DNA of 64,000 nt from CF-39 sp035651155 (GCA_035651155.1 DASRGG010000021.1:124001-188000), one strand, 5' to 3'; positions 38,641-47,876 are shown, numbered from the stretch's first letter. A program made the numbers and translations. Notes: a model not told the origin generated them from the sequence alone.

Positions 38641-40851
38641 CTACCGGCCATCCCGGCGGACGCTGAAGACATCGCGGGTGCTCTCGAGGCGCGCGAGCAC
38701 GCGCGACAGCTGCTCGACGCTCGTCACCAGGAGCGTCGCGTTGACCGTCGCGGACTTGTCCGGGTTCGCGACCGCCGAGAGCGCGACCAGCTGCACCTGG
38801 TTCTCGCTGATGACCGCGGCCACGTCCCGCAGGAACCCGTCGCGGTCCCAGCCCTGGATGCGTATGGCGACGGGATAGGTCCGCGCGGAGCTCTGCTCCC
38901 ATTCGACTTCCACCAGCCGCTCCTTCTCGCTCGTCGTCTTCACGTTCGCGCAGTCGTCGCGGTGCACGGTCACGCCGCGGCCGCGCGTGATGTACCCGAC
39001 GATCGCGTCGCCCGGCACCGGGTTGCAGCACACCGCGAAACGGACCAGCAGGTCGCCGACGCCCTTCACGCGGACGCCGCCGCGCGACGTCGTCGGCGGG
39101 ATCGCCGGCGCGATCTCCGGCAGGGCCTGCTGGGCGTCGTCGACGATCCCGAGGCGCGTGACCACCTGCGCCGCGGTGATCGCGCCGTAACCGAGGGAGG
39201 CGAAGAGCGTCTCGACGTCGTGCATGTTCATCGCCTCGGTCACGCGGCGCAGGTCGGCGTCGCCGATGTCGCCGAGCGACCGCTGCGCGAGGCGCTTCAG
39301 CTCGCGGTCGAGGAGCTCCTTGCCGTGCGCGATGTTCTCCTCGCGCTGCGCCTTCTTGAACCATTGCCGGATCTTCTCGCGCGCAGCCGGCGTCTGGACC
39401 ATCCCGAGCCAGTCGCGCGACGGCCCGCGGGCCGCCTTGCTCGTGACGATCTCGACGATGTCTCCGGACGCGAGACGGTGGTCGAGCGGCACGATGCGGC
39501 CGTTCACCTTAGCGCCGATGGTCCGGTGGCCGACGTCGGTGTGGATGCGGTACGCGAAGTCGATGGGCGTGGCCCCCGCGGGGAGCGCCTTGACCTCGCC
39601 CTTGGGCGTGAAGACGAAGACCTCGTCCTGGAAGACGTCGACCTTCAGCGACTCGACGAACTCGCGCGCGTCCGCGACGTCGTGCTGCCATTCGAGGAGC
39701 TGCCGCACCCACGCCAGCTTCGACTCGTAGCTCTTGTCGCCCTTGCCGCCTTCCTTGTAGCGCCAGTGCGCCGCGATGCCGTACTCGGCGAGCCCGTGCA
39801 TCTCGCGGGTGCGGACCTGGATCTCGAGCGGCTGCCCGCCCGGCCCCATCACCGCGGTGTGCAGCGACTGGTAGAGATTGGCCTTCGGTACGGCGATGTA
39901 GTCGTCGAACTGGCCCGGGATAGGCGGCCAGAGCGTGTGCACGACGCCGAGCGCCGCGTAGCAGGACGGGACGTCGTCGACGATCACGCGGATGGCGAGG
40001 AGGTCGTACACCTCGTTGAAGCCGACGCCCTTGCGCCGCATCTTCTGCGCGATCGACCAGAGGTGCTTCGCGCGGCCCGAGAGCTCCGCGCGGATCCCCG
40101 CGTGCTCGAGCTCCGAGGCCAGCGTCTTCATGGCCTGATCGATGTAGCGCTCGCGCACCTGGCGCCGCGCGGCGAGATGCTCGGCGAGCTCCTTGTACTG
40201 CTCCGGCTCGAGGTACTTGAACGCGAGGTCCTCGAGCTCCCATTTGATCTGCCAGATGCCGAGGCGGTGCGCGAGCGGCGCGTAGATCTCGAGCGTCTGC
40301 CGGGCGATGCGCTGCTGCTTCTCGAGCGGCAGCGGAGCCAGGGTGCGCATGTTGTGCAGCCGGTCGCACAGCTTGATGATCACGACCCGGAGGTCGACGG
40401 CCATCGCGAGGAACATCTTCCGGATGTTCTCGGCCTGATGCATGTCGCGCGACTGGCCCTGCAGCCGGCCGAGCTTCGTGACGCCCTCGACGAGGCGGCC
40501 GATCTCGTCGCCGAACTGCTGGCGGATGTCGTCGTTGGTCCGCGCGGTGTCCTCGGGCACGTCGTGCAGCAGCGTCGCCGCGATCGTGGCAGGGTCCATG
40601 CCGAGCTCGGCGATGAGCATCGCGACGGCGGCGGGATGCGTCATGTACGGCTCACCGGAGACGCGCGTCTGTCCGGCGTGCGCCTCGTCCGCGTAGGCGT
40701 ACGCGCGGCGGACGAGCTCCGCGTCGCCGTCCGGATAGTGGAGGAGCATCTCCCTCACGATCCCCTCGGCGTCGACGTTCGCGTGCCCGCGCGGCCGGAG
40801 CCGCTCGGTGATGCCGACGATGCGCGCGGCGATCGGATTCGCTCGTGCCAT
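38641..40851 (-). CDS. rel: Bifunctional (p)ppGpp synthetase/hydrolase Rel
   Basis: Makes and degrades (p)ppGpp. The 736-aa protein has the full long-RSH layout. The HD hydrolase domain reads THPAAVAMLIAELGMDP, then AATLLHDVPEDT and CDRLHNMRTL. The synthetase domain has GRAKHLWSIAQKMRRKG and AVPKANLYQSLHTAVMG. The TGS domain (VFTPKGEVKALPAG) follows, and the ACT domain is at the C-terminus. The CCNPVPGDAIVGYITRGRGV motif is the zinc-finger-like region. Both activities look intact. ATG 40851 overlaps the recJ stop by one base (TGATG). The N-terminus (MARANPIAARIVGITERLR) is family-like. Confidence 0.95.
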   Translation of the reverse strand: MARANPIAARIVGITERLRPRGHANVDAEGIVREMLLHYPDGDAELVRRAYAYADEAHAGQTRVSGEPYMTHPAAVAMLIAELGMDPATIAATLLHDVPEDTARTNDDIRQQFGDEIGRLVEGVTKLGRLQGQSRDMHQAENIRKMFLAMAVDLRVVIIKLCDRLHNMRTLAPLPLEKQQRIARQTLEIYAPLAHRLGIWQIKWELEDLAFKYLEPEQYKELAEHLAARRQVRERYIDQAMKTLASELEHAGIRAELSGRAKHLWSIAQKMRRKGVGFNEVYDLLAIRVIVDDVPSCYAALGVVHTLWPPIPGQFDDYIAVPKANLYQSLHTAVMGPGGQPLEIQVRTREMHGLAEYGIAAHWRYKEGGKGDKSYESKLAWVRQLLEWQHDVADAREFVESLKVDVFQDEVFVFTPKGEVKALPAGATPIDFAYRIHTDVGHRTIGAKVNGRIVPLDHRLASGDIVEIVTSKAARGPSRDWLGMVQTPAAREKIRQWFKKAQREENIAHGKELLDRELKRLAQRSLGDIGDADLRRVTEAMNMHDVETLFASLGYGAITAAQVVTRLGIVDDAQQALPEIAPAIPPTTSRGGVRVKGVGDLLVRFAVCCNPVPGDAIVGYITRGRGVTVHRDDCANVKTTSEKERLVEVEWEQSSARTYPVAIRIQGWDRDGFLRDVAAVISENQVQLVALSAVANPDKSATVNATLLVTSVEQLSRVLARLESTRDVFSVRRDGR

Positions 40852-42554
40852 CAGGCCACGACCTCCGCGCGCATCCGGTCCGCCGTCCCGACGGGTCCGA
40901 AATCGCGGAGCTCGAGCTCGACGAACCCGCGCAGGCCCGCGCCCACCGTGACGACGGCGTCGACGGCACCAGCATCGGTCATGGCATCCGCGTGGTCGCC
41001 GCGGCGGAAGGCCATCGCGTCGAACGTGAAGCGACCGACGGTGACCTTGCAGCGAAGGTGGTCGGCGTCCGCGCCGACCTGACGGATGCCGTGGACCCGC
41101 ACGTTGCGGATGAGGAGGTGGGGTCGCGGGTTGCCCGCCCCGCAGGGCTCGAGACCGGCGAGCTCGAGCGCGAGCCGCGCCGTCAGCGCGTCGGGCTCGA
41201 TCTCGGCGTCCACCCGGAGCGAGGGGACCGGTCGCACGCCGCCGAGGCGTCGACGTACGACACCGTCGAGCCGATCGATGAATTCCGGGATGCGCTCGAC
41301 CGCGATCGAGAAGCCCGCGGCCATCGCGTGGCCGCCGTGCTTGACCAGGAGGTCGTCGCATTCGTCGAGCGCCTCGGCGATGTGGACCGATGAGATCGAC
41401 CGGCACGAGCCCTTGCCCTCGGCGCCGCCGATCGCGATGACCACGGCGGGACGGCCGGCGTCCTCCACCAGCCGCGATGCCGCGAGGCCGACGATGCCCG
41501 CGGGCCACTCCGCGTCCGCCACGACCGTCGCCCACGCATCGGGCCGCTCGGCCGCGCGCTCGCGCGCGCCCTTCACGACCTGGCGCGTGAGCTCCTGGCG
41601 CTCCGCGTTGCGCTGCTCGAGACGGTCGGCGAGCGTCTTCGCCTCGTCGGCGTCCTCGGTGAGCAGCAGCCGCAGGGCCTCCTCCGCGTCCGCGATGCGG
41701 CCCGCCGCGTTGAGACGCGGGCCGAGGACGTAGCCGATGTCCGAGGCGCCCACGCGACCGAGCTTCAAACCGCTCCGCTCGACCAGCGCGCGGACGCCGG
41801 CCAGCGGCGCGCGATTCAACGCCTCGAGGCCGCGCCGGACGAGCGCGCGGTTCCCGCCGCGCAGCGGGACGACGTCGGCGACGGTCGCGAGCGCGACGAG
41901 CTGGAGCAGCTCGTCCTGGCGGAGCGCGTACCCGAGCTCACCGAGCAGGGCGCGCGCGAGCACGAGCGCGACACCGGCGCCCGCGAGCTCCTTGTCGACC
42001 GAGGGGTCGCCCGGCCGCCGCGGATTCACGACCGCGTACGCGCGCGGAAGCTCGGCCGGGGGATGGTGGTGATCGGTGACGATGAGGTCGACCCCCAGCT
42101 CCCGCGCGATCTCGGCCTCGCGCACCGCGGTGACGCCGCAATCGACCGAGACGATGACGTTCGCGCCGTCCGAAGCGAGCTTGCGGATGGCCGCCTCGTT
42201 CAGCCCGTACCCCTCTTCGTAGCGGTCGGGGATGTACGCGCTCACGACCACGCCGAGCTGGCGGAACGCCCGCACCAGGATCGCCGACCCGGTGATGCCG
42301 TCGACGTCATAGTCCCCGTAGACGACGATGCGCTCGCGAGCCGCGAGCGCACGCCGGAGCCGCGCGACCGAACGGTCGAGGTCGGTCATCGGCGGTCCGT
42401 CCTCGACGGCACGCGCGGCGAGGAAATCGGCCATCTCGACGGCGGCGCAGCCGCGGGCGGCCAGGATCCGGGCGACGAGCGGCGCGATGCCGTCCGGCGC
42501 CTCGGCCGTCGTCATCTCCGGTAGCAGCCAGCGCCGCTGCGGTGCGAGGGTCAT
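40851..42554 (-). CDS. recJ: Single-stranded-DNA-specific exonuclease RecJ
   Basis: A 5'-3' exonuclease, 567 aa. The DHH-family metal ligands are in YGDYDVDGITGSA, SVDCGVTAV and LIVTDHHHPPAELP; the DHHA1 domain (SISSVHIAEALDECDDLLVKHGGHAMAAGFSI) and the OB-like C-terminus complete the protein. I use ATG 42554; GTG 42563 would add three residues. No clear Shine-Dalgarno. Its 5' end overlaps the 5' end of the divergent deacetylase-like ORF. Confidence 0.94.
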   Translation of the reverse strand: MTLAPQRRWLLPEMTTAEAPDGIAPLVARILAARGCAAVEMADFLAARAVEDGPPMTDLDRSVARLRRALAARERIVVYGDYDVDGITGSAILVRAFRQLGVVVSAYIPDRYEEGYGLNEAAIRKLASDGANVIVSVDCGVTAVREAEIARELGVDLIVTDHHHPPAELPRAYAVVNPRRPGDPSVDKELAGAGVALVLARALLGELGYALRQDELLQLVALATVADVVPLRGGNRALVRRGLEALNRAPLAGVRALVERSGLKLGRVGASDIGYVLGPRLNAAGRIADAEEALRLLLTEDADEAKTLADRLEQRNAERQELTRQVVKGARERAAERPDAWATVVADAEWPAGIVGLAASRLVEDAGRPAVVIAIGGAEGKGSCRSISSVHIAEALDECDDLLVKHGGHAMAAGFSIAVERIPEFIDRLDGVVRRRLGGVRPVPSLRVDAEIEPDALTARLALELAGLEPCGAGNPRPHLLIRNVRVHGIRQVGADADHLRCKVTVGRFTFDAMAFRRGDHADAMTDAGAVDAVVTVGAGLRGFVELELRDFGPVGTADRMRAEVVA

Positions 42555-43918
42555 CTCACGCACGAGTTTCTCATGCGCCTGGATACGATGGGACGATCGA
42601 TCACGTCACACGCCTCGTCGCGCTCGCGTTCGCGGCGGCCGCGTGCCTCCCATCGCCCACCGTGTCCTCGACGCCGCCACCGCCCGCGCCCGCCGCGGCC
42701 GCGGCGCCGACGGCGAGCCCACCGAGCGGTCTCCGGAGCGTCATCCCCGTGCGCGCGGTGACGCCCGATCGGAAGTGGCACACCGTGCCCGACGCGCTCA
42801 CGCACGAGACCGCCTCGTATTCGGTCGAATTCGACGGCGACCCGGCCGCGGGGCTGCCGCGCCTCCGTATCGATCCGCTCGGCCGCGAGCTGCCGCTCCG
42901 CCTCGAGAGCGGCCGCTGGCGCGCCGACGTCGACCTCGCCGGGATCGCGCCCGGCAGGTACACGGTCGGCGTTTCCGAGCTCGTGAACGGCAGCTATGCC
43001 CCGGTCGACGGCCGCACCGCCGCCAGCGAGCTCGTCCTATCGGCGCCCCTGTACGTCGCGTGGACCCTGGACTTCGAGGGCGACGCGGCGAGCGACGAGG
43101 CGATGGCGAACACGGCGGCGATCGCCGACGGTCTCGGCCTCCGGATGACGATCATGTGGAACCCGCGCGTCTGGACGACGACGCAGGTCGACGCCGCTCG
43201 CGCCGACGCGATGCTCGCCTGGACGAAGGGCCGCGCCGCGCGGGGCGACGAGGTGGCACTGCACCTCCACGCCTGGACCGACTTCGTGCGCGACGCCGGC
43301 GTGACGCCCCGCACCGCGCCGAGCTGGTCGGGACGGAGCGATGGCTACGACGTCCCGCTCACCGCGTTCGACGAGGGCGAGACGCGGAAGCTCGTCGACC
43401 GCGCGGTCGCGCTCATGACCGCGCACGGCCTCGCGCGACCGACGACGTTCCGCGGCGGCGGCCTCTTCGCGAACGCGGCGAACCTGCGCGCCGTCGCCGC
43501 GGCCGGCTTCACCGTGGATACGAGCGGCGCACCGGCCGGGGCATTCGGGCGCCTCCCGCTGCCGTGGACGCTCGCGAAGGATGCCCAGCCGTATCACCCG
43601 TCCGCGAGCGACGCGAATGCGGCCGGCGATCTGCCGCTCCTCGAGGTGCCGAACATCGCGGGCAACACCTACGGCTACACCGCGACGAGCATCCAGGGCA
43701 CCATCCGCGACGACCTCGCGATGCTGGGACCGTCGGGCCAGGTCGCGACCGCGCGGCGCGCCCTCACCCTGGTCTCGCACCCGGCGACGATCGACGACGC
43801 CGAGCGCGCGGCCATCGAGGCGCTCTTCCGCGCGTTCGAGCCGTACCGCTACGACCGCGACGCCGGTCCGCTCCGGTTCGTCACGCTGTCCGAGCTCGAG
43901 AAGGCCTACCCGCGCTAG
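42542..43918 (+). CDS. Polysaccharide-deacetylase-like lipoprotein (start uncertain)
   Basis: About 440-458 aa. TRLVALAFAAAACLPSPT is a typical lipoprotein signal with the Cys after AAAA, then a Pro/Ala-rich linker, a beta-rich region of about 100 residues, and a NodB-like domain: LYVAWTLDFEGDAASDEAMANTAAIADGLGL, then EVALHLHAW with the HxH pair, TTFRGGGLFAN, and TLVSHPATI near the end. The fold matches polysaccharide deacetylases with the early acidic residue and histidine pair retained; the substrate is unknown. The only ordinary in-frame start is GTG 42542, which overlaps recJ. The signal peptide itself would begin near ATC 42596, 6 nt after a TACGAT hexamer, so the true start is unresolved. 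Confidence 0.75.
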   Translation: MRGSSHARVSHAPGYDGTIDHVTRLVALAFAAAACLPSPTVSSTPPPPAPAAAAAPTASPPSGLRSVIPVRAVTPDRKWHTVPDALTHETASYSVEFDGDPAAGLPRLRIDPLGRELPLRLESGRWRADVDLAGIAPGRYTVGVSELVNGSYAPVDGRTAASELVLSAPLYVAWTLDFEGDAASDEAMANTAAIADGLGLRMTIMWNPRVWTTTQVDAARADAMLAWTKGRAARGDEVALHLHAWTDFVRDAGVTPRTAPSWSGRSDGYDVPLTAFDEGETRKLVDRAVALMTAHGLARPTTFRGGGLFANAANLRAVAAAGFTVDTSGAPAGAFGRLPLPWTLAKDAQPYHPSASDANAAGDLPLLEVPNIAGNTYGYTATSIQGTIRDDLAMLGPSGQVATARRALTLVSHPATIDDAERAAIEALFRAFEPYRYDRDAGPLRFVTLSELEKAYPR

Positions 43919-43925
43919 CCCGCGC

Positions 43926-45845
43926 CTAACCCTCCGGCGTCGGTGAGGGCTGCGGCCCCGGGAGCTCCGAGGCCGCCACGGGAACGACCGCGATCTCCGG
44001 CGGCTGCTCTTCGCGCTTCATGAGGTCGGCCATCTTCGGCAGCGTGACCGGCCTGCGGACGAACGGCTTCGCCGCCTCCGGATTGGAGAGGTCCGCCGCG
44101 TCGAAGATCTCGTCCAGCTCGGGGCCGATGAGCTCGCCCTTCTGCAGGAGCGCGCCGGCGATCGCGTGGACCGCGTACTCCTTCTCGCGGATGAGCCGCT
44201 TCGTCTCCTCGTAGAGGGCTTCGAGCAGCTTGTCGGCGAGCGAGAGCACCTGCGGCGGCGCGCCGGCCGCGCTGGGCGGGAAGGCGAGGAGCGTCGAGCC
44301 CATGCCCCATGCGCCGACGTAGGCGAGCGCGCGGTTCGTGGCGTTGCGAAGGTCCGACGACGCGTTCGCCGTCTTCGTGTGCAGGATGAGCTCTTCCACC
44401 GCGCGCGATCCGAGCGACACCATGATGTCGTTCTCGATCTCTTCGGCGTGCAGCTGGTGGCGCTCGAGCTTCGGTGTCGGCATCACGACGCCGTACGCGT
44501 CGCCCATCCGGATGATGGACGCCTTCTGGATGCGGTCGTCCTTGTTCAGGTAATGCGACGCGATGGCGTGACCGGCCTCGTGATACGCGATGGTGCGCCG
44601 GTCGTGCGCCGACATGCTCAGGATGGGCTGCTTGATGCCGAGCAGGCGCGCGTCGCGCGCGGTGAGCCAGTCCTTGTACGTGAGGTAATCGCGACCGGCG
44701 TCGTGCGCGACGATGAGCGCTTCGTTGATCACGGTCTTGAGCTCGATCGGCGTCCAGCCGATGGAGTCCGCGACCATCAGATCGACGGGGATGTTCGGCT
44801 CGTGCGCCTTCTGGCGAAGATAGTGCTGGATGATGTCGCGGCGGCCCTCGCCGTCCGGCTCGTACACCATGAGCTTCCGGTCGAGGCGGCCCGCTCGGAC
44901 GAGGGCCGGGTCGAGCACGTCAGGACGGTTCGTCGCGCCGATCACGAAGACGACGGGCTTTGGCGGCACCGGTCCACGTATGAGGCCGAGCCACCGCGCG
45001 ACCTTGTACTTGAAGCGGTCTTCGACGTGCTTCCCGAGCGAGTCCATCTGATTGAGCATCGTGTTCAGCGCGAGCCCGCGGCCGCCCATCATGCCCATCG
45101 GACCCATCATCCCCTGCTGCTGGCCGCCGGCCATGCCGCCGCGCGAGAGGCCGACCGAGTCGAGCTCGTCGAGGAACAGGATGCAGCAGCCGGGCTGGCC
45201 GGGCGCCGCGTACTTCCGCGCGAGTCCGCGCGCCTTGCGGAACAGGGAGATGACGATGAGGGCGTCGACGCCCATCCACATGCTCGAGAGGCTCGACGCG
45301 TCGACGTAGATGAACGGCAGCTGCGCCTCGGCCGCCATCACGCCGGCGAGGAACGTCTTGCCGGTGCCGGGAGGTCCGGCGAGGAGCATGCCCTGGGGCA
45401 TCTCCCCGCCACGATCCTGGAAGCTCTTCACGCCCTTCAGGATGCGGACGAGGCTCTTCGCGTGCTCGAGCAGATCGGGCTGCCCGCGGTAGTTCTCGAA
45501 GGAGAGGCCGATCTGCGGGCTGTCCGGCGTCACGGTGTACGTGCGCGGCCGGGACATGAACCACATCAGCGCGCCGAATTGCACGATCATCATGAACGAG
45601 TAGAAGAGGAGCAGGACGAGCAGCTGAGGCGCCTGGCCGATCATGTCGAGGATCCCCTGGAAGATCCCGCGGATGCCGTACAGGCTCAGCGCGAGCCCGA
45701 AGACGATGGCCAGGACGATGAGCCGGCGCAGGTTGTGCTCGAGCACGTACGCCGCCGTCAGGAAGAAAGCCTGCGCCTTCGTCGGCGGCGCCGGCGCGGC
45801 CGGGAAGGTGGTCGAGGGAGCGCTCGTCTGCTGTTGCTGTATCAA
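43926..45845 (-). CDS. FtsH-type AAA+ membrane metalloprotease with an atypical AAA domain
   Basis: A 639-aa protein with two N-terminal membrane segments (LRRLIVLAIVFGLALSLYGI and APQLLVLLLFYSFMMIVQFGAL), an AAA domain with Walker A GPPGTGKTF and Walker B CCILFLDELDS, and a peptidase domain with HEAGHAIA (zinc motif). The pore loop reads MWMGVDA, where FtsH normally has an aromatic plus Val-Gly. Between Walker B and the sensor region is a Gly/Met/Gln-rich stretch (GGMAGGQQQGMMGPMGMMGG, about residues 236-257), and another non-FtsH segment (KHVEDRFKYKVARWLGLIRG) precedes the conserved ATNRPDVLDPAL. Arg fingers in RAGRLDR are intact. It is a divergent FtsH, not the canonical one; TTG 45845 overlaps the preceding small gene (TTGA). 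Confidence 0.75.
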   Translation of the reverse strand: MIQQQQTSAPSTTFPAAPAPPTKAQAFFLTAAYVLEHNLRRLIVLAIVFGLALSLYGIRGIFQGILDMIGQAPQLLVLLLFYSFMMIVQFGALMWFMSRPRTYTVTPDSPQIGLSFENYRGQPDLLEHAKSLVRILKGVKSFQDRGGEMPQGMLLAGPPGTGKTFLAGVMAAEAQLPFIYVDASSLSSMWMGVDALIVISLFRKARGLARKYAAPGQPGCCILFLDELDSVGLSRGGMAGGQQQGMMGPMGMMGGRGLALNTMLNQMDSLGKHVEDRFKYKVARWLGLIRGPVPPKPVVFVIGATNRPDVLDPALVRAGRLDRKLMVYEPDGEGRRDIIQHYLRQKAHEPNIPVDLMVADSIGWTPIELKTVINEALIVAHDAGRDYLTYKDWLTARDARLLGIKQPILSMSAHDRRTIAYHEAGHAIASHYLNKDDRIQKASIIRMGDAYGVVMPTPKLERHQLHAEEIENDIMVSLGSRAVEELILHTKTANASSDLRNATNRALAYVGAWGMGSTLLAFPPSAAGAPPQVLSLADKLLEALYEETKRLIREKEYAVHAIAGALLQKGELIGPELDEIFDAADLSNPEAAKPFVRRPVTLPKMADLMKREEQPPEIAVVPVAASELPGPQPSPTPEG

Positions 45846-46258
45846 TTCACACCTACGATCTGGCCGTTTTCGAGGTTCAAGACGAATCCGACGATCGCGT
45901 CGGTCCCCTGCATGTCCTTGCCGGTGACGATGTACCCGGCAAGCGTACGACCCGCCTTCGAGGTCGCCCCGACGAACTTAATGCCGCGGATGTCGGAGAT
46001 CGGGGCGCCGCTCGGGGCGGTCAGCGCGTCCTTGAGCTCCGAGAGGGTCTGGTTGTCGAGCATGCGCGCGAGGCCCTTGGCGTCGTTGCTCACGAGCGCC
46101 GTCGCGACCGCGGCCGTCTGCGACGGCTCCTCGATCCGGTCCAGGCTCGGATACGGATTCTCCCGCCCGCCGGTGTCCGTCACGCGCTGCACGAAGACAC
46201 CGGCCGCGAGGCCACCGGCGAACAGCGCCAGGACGAGGACCGCGCGGGCTTCGCTCAT
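45842..46258 (-). CDS. Membrane-anchored protein of unknown function
   Basis: A 138-aa protein with one N-terminal membrane span (VLVLALFAGGLAAGVFVQ) and an extracytoplasmic domain rich in polar residues (DAKGLARMLDNQTLSELKDAL, then IKFVGATSKAGRTLAGYIVTGKDMQG). No family is recognised. It overlaps the genes on both sides by 4 bases, so it is translated together with the FtsH-type protease and may be its partner or substrate. Confidence 0.6.
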   Translation of the reverse strand: MSEARAVLVLALFAGGLAAGVFVQRVTDTGGRENPYPSLDRIEEPSQTAAVATALVSNDAKGLARMLDNQTLSELKDALTAPSGAPISDIRGIKFVGATSKAGRTLAGYIVTGKDMQGTDAIVGFVLNLENGQIVGVN

Positions 46259-46686
46259 CTCGTGAGCACGACCTGCCCGCCGACGAGGGTCAGAGCGAGC
46301 GAGAAGAGCTGCTGCGAGCCGTCGTTCGCGCGCACCTCGACCGCGTAGATCTGGACGCTGACCCGGCCCTGCGAGGCGCCGCCCAGATACGTGAGCGAGA
46401 GCGGCTTGGCCTGCTGCCGGCTCTGCTGCGCAGCCTGCCGCGCGAGGGCCTGCGACACGACGTCCTGCTGCGGTCGCAGCGCGGTGAGCGTATCGGCCTC
46501 GCGCTGGAGCAGCGCGACCATGTAGCTGCGGGCCTGCGGGGACTCGCCCGAGGTGGCGAACCAGCCCTGGTCGTTGATGACGGTGCTGACGACGGCCGAG
46601 AGGACGTACCCGATCATCGCCCCCACCACGACCATGCCGATGGCCAGGCGCACGATGCCCGGAAGCCAGCCGAACACCTTTCCCAC
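46255..46686 (-). CDS. Membrane-anchored protein of unknown function, first in the FtsH-type operon
   Basis: A 143-aa protein with one membrane segment (GIVRLAIGMVVVGAMIGYVLSAVV) and a helical extracytoplasmic region rich in Gln and Ala (LLQREADTLTALRPQQDV, LARQAAQQSRQQ), then a beta-rich end. It is not similar enough to the next gene to call them paralogues, though both share size and layout. GTG 46686 is 6 nt after a TAGACT hexamer, a leaderless arrangement, so it starts the three-gene unit. Confidence 0.6.
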   Translation of the reverse strand: MGKVFGWLPGIVRLAIGMVVVGAMIGYVLSAVVSTVINDQGWFATSGESPQARSYMVALLQREADTLTALRPQQDVVSQALARQAAQQSRQQAKPLSLTYLGGASQGRVSVQIYAVEVRANDGSQQLFSLALTLVGGQVVLTR

Positions 46687-46692
46687 GTAAGA

Positions 46693-46698
46693 AGTCTA
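46693..46698 (-). promoter_or_regulatory. Leaderless-type -10 hexamer (TAGACT)
   Basis: On the minus strand TAGACT precedes GTG 46686 by 6 nt and no ribosome-binding site lies between. It should drive the two small membrane-protein genes and the FtsH-type protease. Confidence 0.45.
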
Positions 46699-46721
46699 TG
46701 CGCCGGGTGGCCGAAAAAGGT

Positions 46722-47870
46722 TCATCCGGCCCTCCTGAGCACCTCCACCGCGAATCCGAGAAGACCGGAGAGCTCGCGCGCCCAGAAATCCAGCCCCTGT
46801 CGACGCGCTCCCGAGGCCAGCGCCGCCGCGTGCGAGAGCAGCCGGGTGAGCTGGAGCCGGGTCTTTCCCTGCCGCGGGGTCGCGGCGGCGCGCTCCGCTT
46901 CGCTCACCGGCTCGAAACGGTCGCCTTCGTCGTGCAGCCAGAAGACCGGCGCGCCGATCCGATCCCAGTGCGTCGCGGGCGACAGGGCGGCGAAGGTGTC
47001 GCGCAGCGTGCCGGGCAGCGCCGCCAGGCGATCCTCCGCGTCCCGGTAGTCGGTCGCCGCCAGCGCGCGCCAGAGCGAACGCGCCTCGTCGCCGAGGCCG
47101 GCGGGCGGTTCTGCCGGCAGCGGACCACCGCTCGCGCGGATCGCGGCGACGACGGCGTTCCGGTCGCGCGCGTCGCCGAGCGCCTGCGCCGCCCCGACCG
47201 GGAGCTTGAGGCGCGCCTCCGGATCCGGCGTCCACGGCTCCAGCTTCCCCGCGCGGAGCTGCGTCCCGGAGACCACGCTCGCGAGATAGGTCCGCACGTC
47301 GAAGTACGCGCCGAGCGCACCGAGGTACCTCGCCCGCGCGAGGGCGGATCCCGGCTCCGACGCGGCCGCGAAGAGGACCCCGCCGCCCACCGAGAACCCG
47401 AACGCGCCGGCCCGCGCCGTGTCCACGTCGGGTCGCCCGAGGAGCGCGGCGAACGCCGCGTCGACCTTGGCCGGCGCGGTCCGCTCGAGCCGCGCCTCCT
47501 TCAGGAAGGAGTACTCCGGCAGCATGACGAGGTAGCCCGCGCGCGCCAGCGCCTCGGAGATGCGGCGCGTCTCCGCGTCGTCGTTCCCGAGCTCCGACGC
47601 GCCGTTGACGACGAGCATCCCCGGGTGCCGCCCGCCCACTCCCGGTGTCCACCACGTGACGCGCGCGTCCTCGCCCGCGAGATCGACGCGCTCCTCGCTC
47701 ACGCGCGGCGCAGGCGTGATCTTCGCCGCGTAGTTCTCGTCGTACAGCGCGGAGGAGTAGACGTCGAGCACGACGATGCCGCCGCGCCCGAACGGTCCGA
47801 TGGCGATCGGCCACCACACGAGCACGAAGGCGACGAAGAGAGTGACCAGGAGCGCCACCGGCCGCCGCAC
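46722..47870 (-). CDS. Membrane-anchored alpha/beta hydrolase
   Basis: A 382-aa protein. Residues about 5-25 form a signal anchor (VALLVTLFVAFVLVWWPIAI). The rest is an alpha/beta-hydrolase domain: MLVVNGASELGNDD near the oxyanion position, GYLVMLPEYSF, and a GFSVGGG nucleophile elbow, with Asp in HDEGDRFEP. The histidine near LLSHAAALASG probably completes the triad. The substrate is unknown. GTG 47870 is 6 nt after TATCGT. Confidence 0.75.
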   Translation of the reverse strand: MRRPVALLVTLFVAFVLVWWPIAIGPFGRGGIVVLDVYSSALYDENYAAKITPAPRVSEERVDLAGEDARVTWWTPGVGGRHPGMLVVNGASELGNDDAETRRISEALARAGYLVMLPEYSFLKEARLERTAPAKVDAAFAALLGRPDVDTARAGAFGFSVGGGVLFAAASEPGSALARARYLGALGAYFDVRTYLASVVSGTQLRAGKLEPWTPDPEARLKLPVGAAQALGDARDRNAVVAAIRASGGPLPAEPPAGLGDEARSLWRALAATDYRDAEDRLAALPGTLRDTFAALSPATHWDRIGAPVFWLHDEGDRFEPVSEAERAAATPRQGKTRLQLTRLLSHAAALASGARRQGLDFWARELSGLLGFAVEVLRRAG

Positions 47871-47876
47871 GAGCGC

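Noticed and set aside
36751..41082. A 1443-codon open frame on the plus strand
   Set aside because: It runs antisense to typA and rel, has no family-like sequence, and shows the Arg/Asp/Val-rich look typical of antisense frames in very GC-rich genes.
42573..42761. A 62-codon plus-strand ORF starting at ATG within the deacetylase 5' end
   Set aside because: It is in another frame, very Arg/Pro/His-rich, and stops inside the deacetylase gene; it looks like a shadow.
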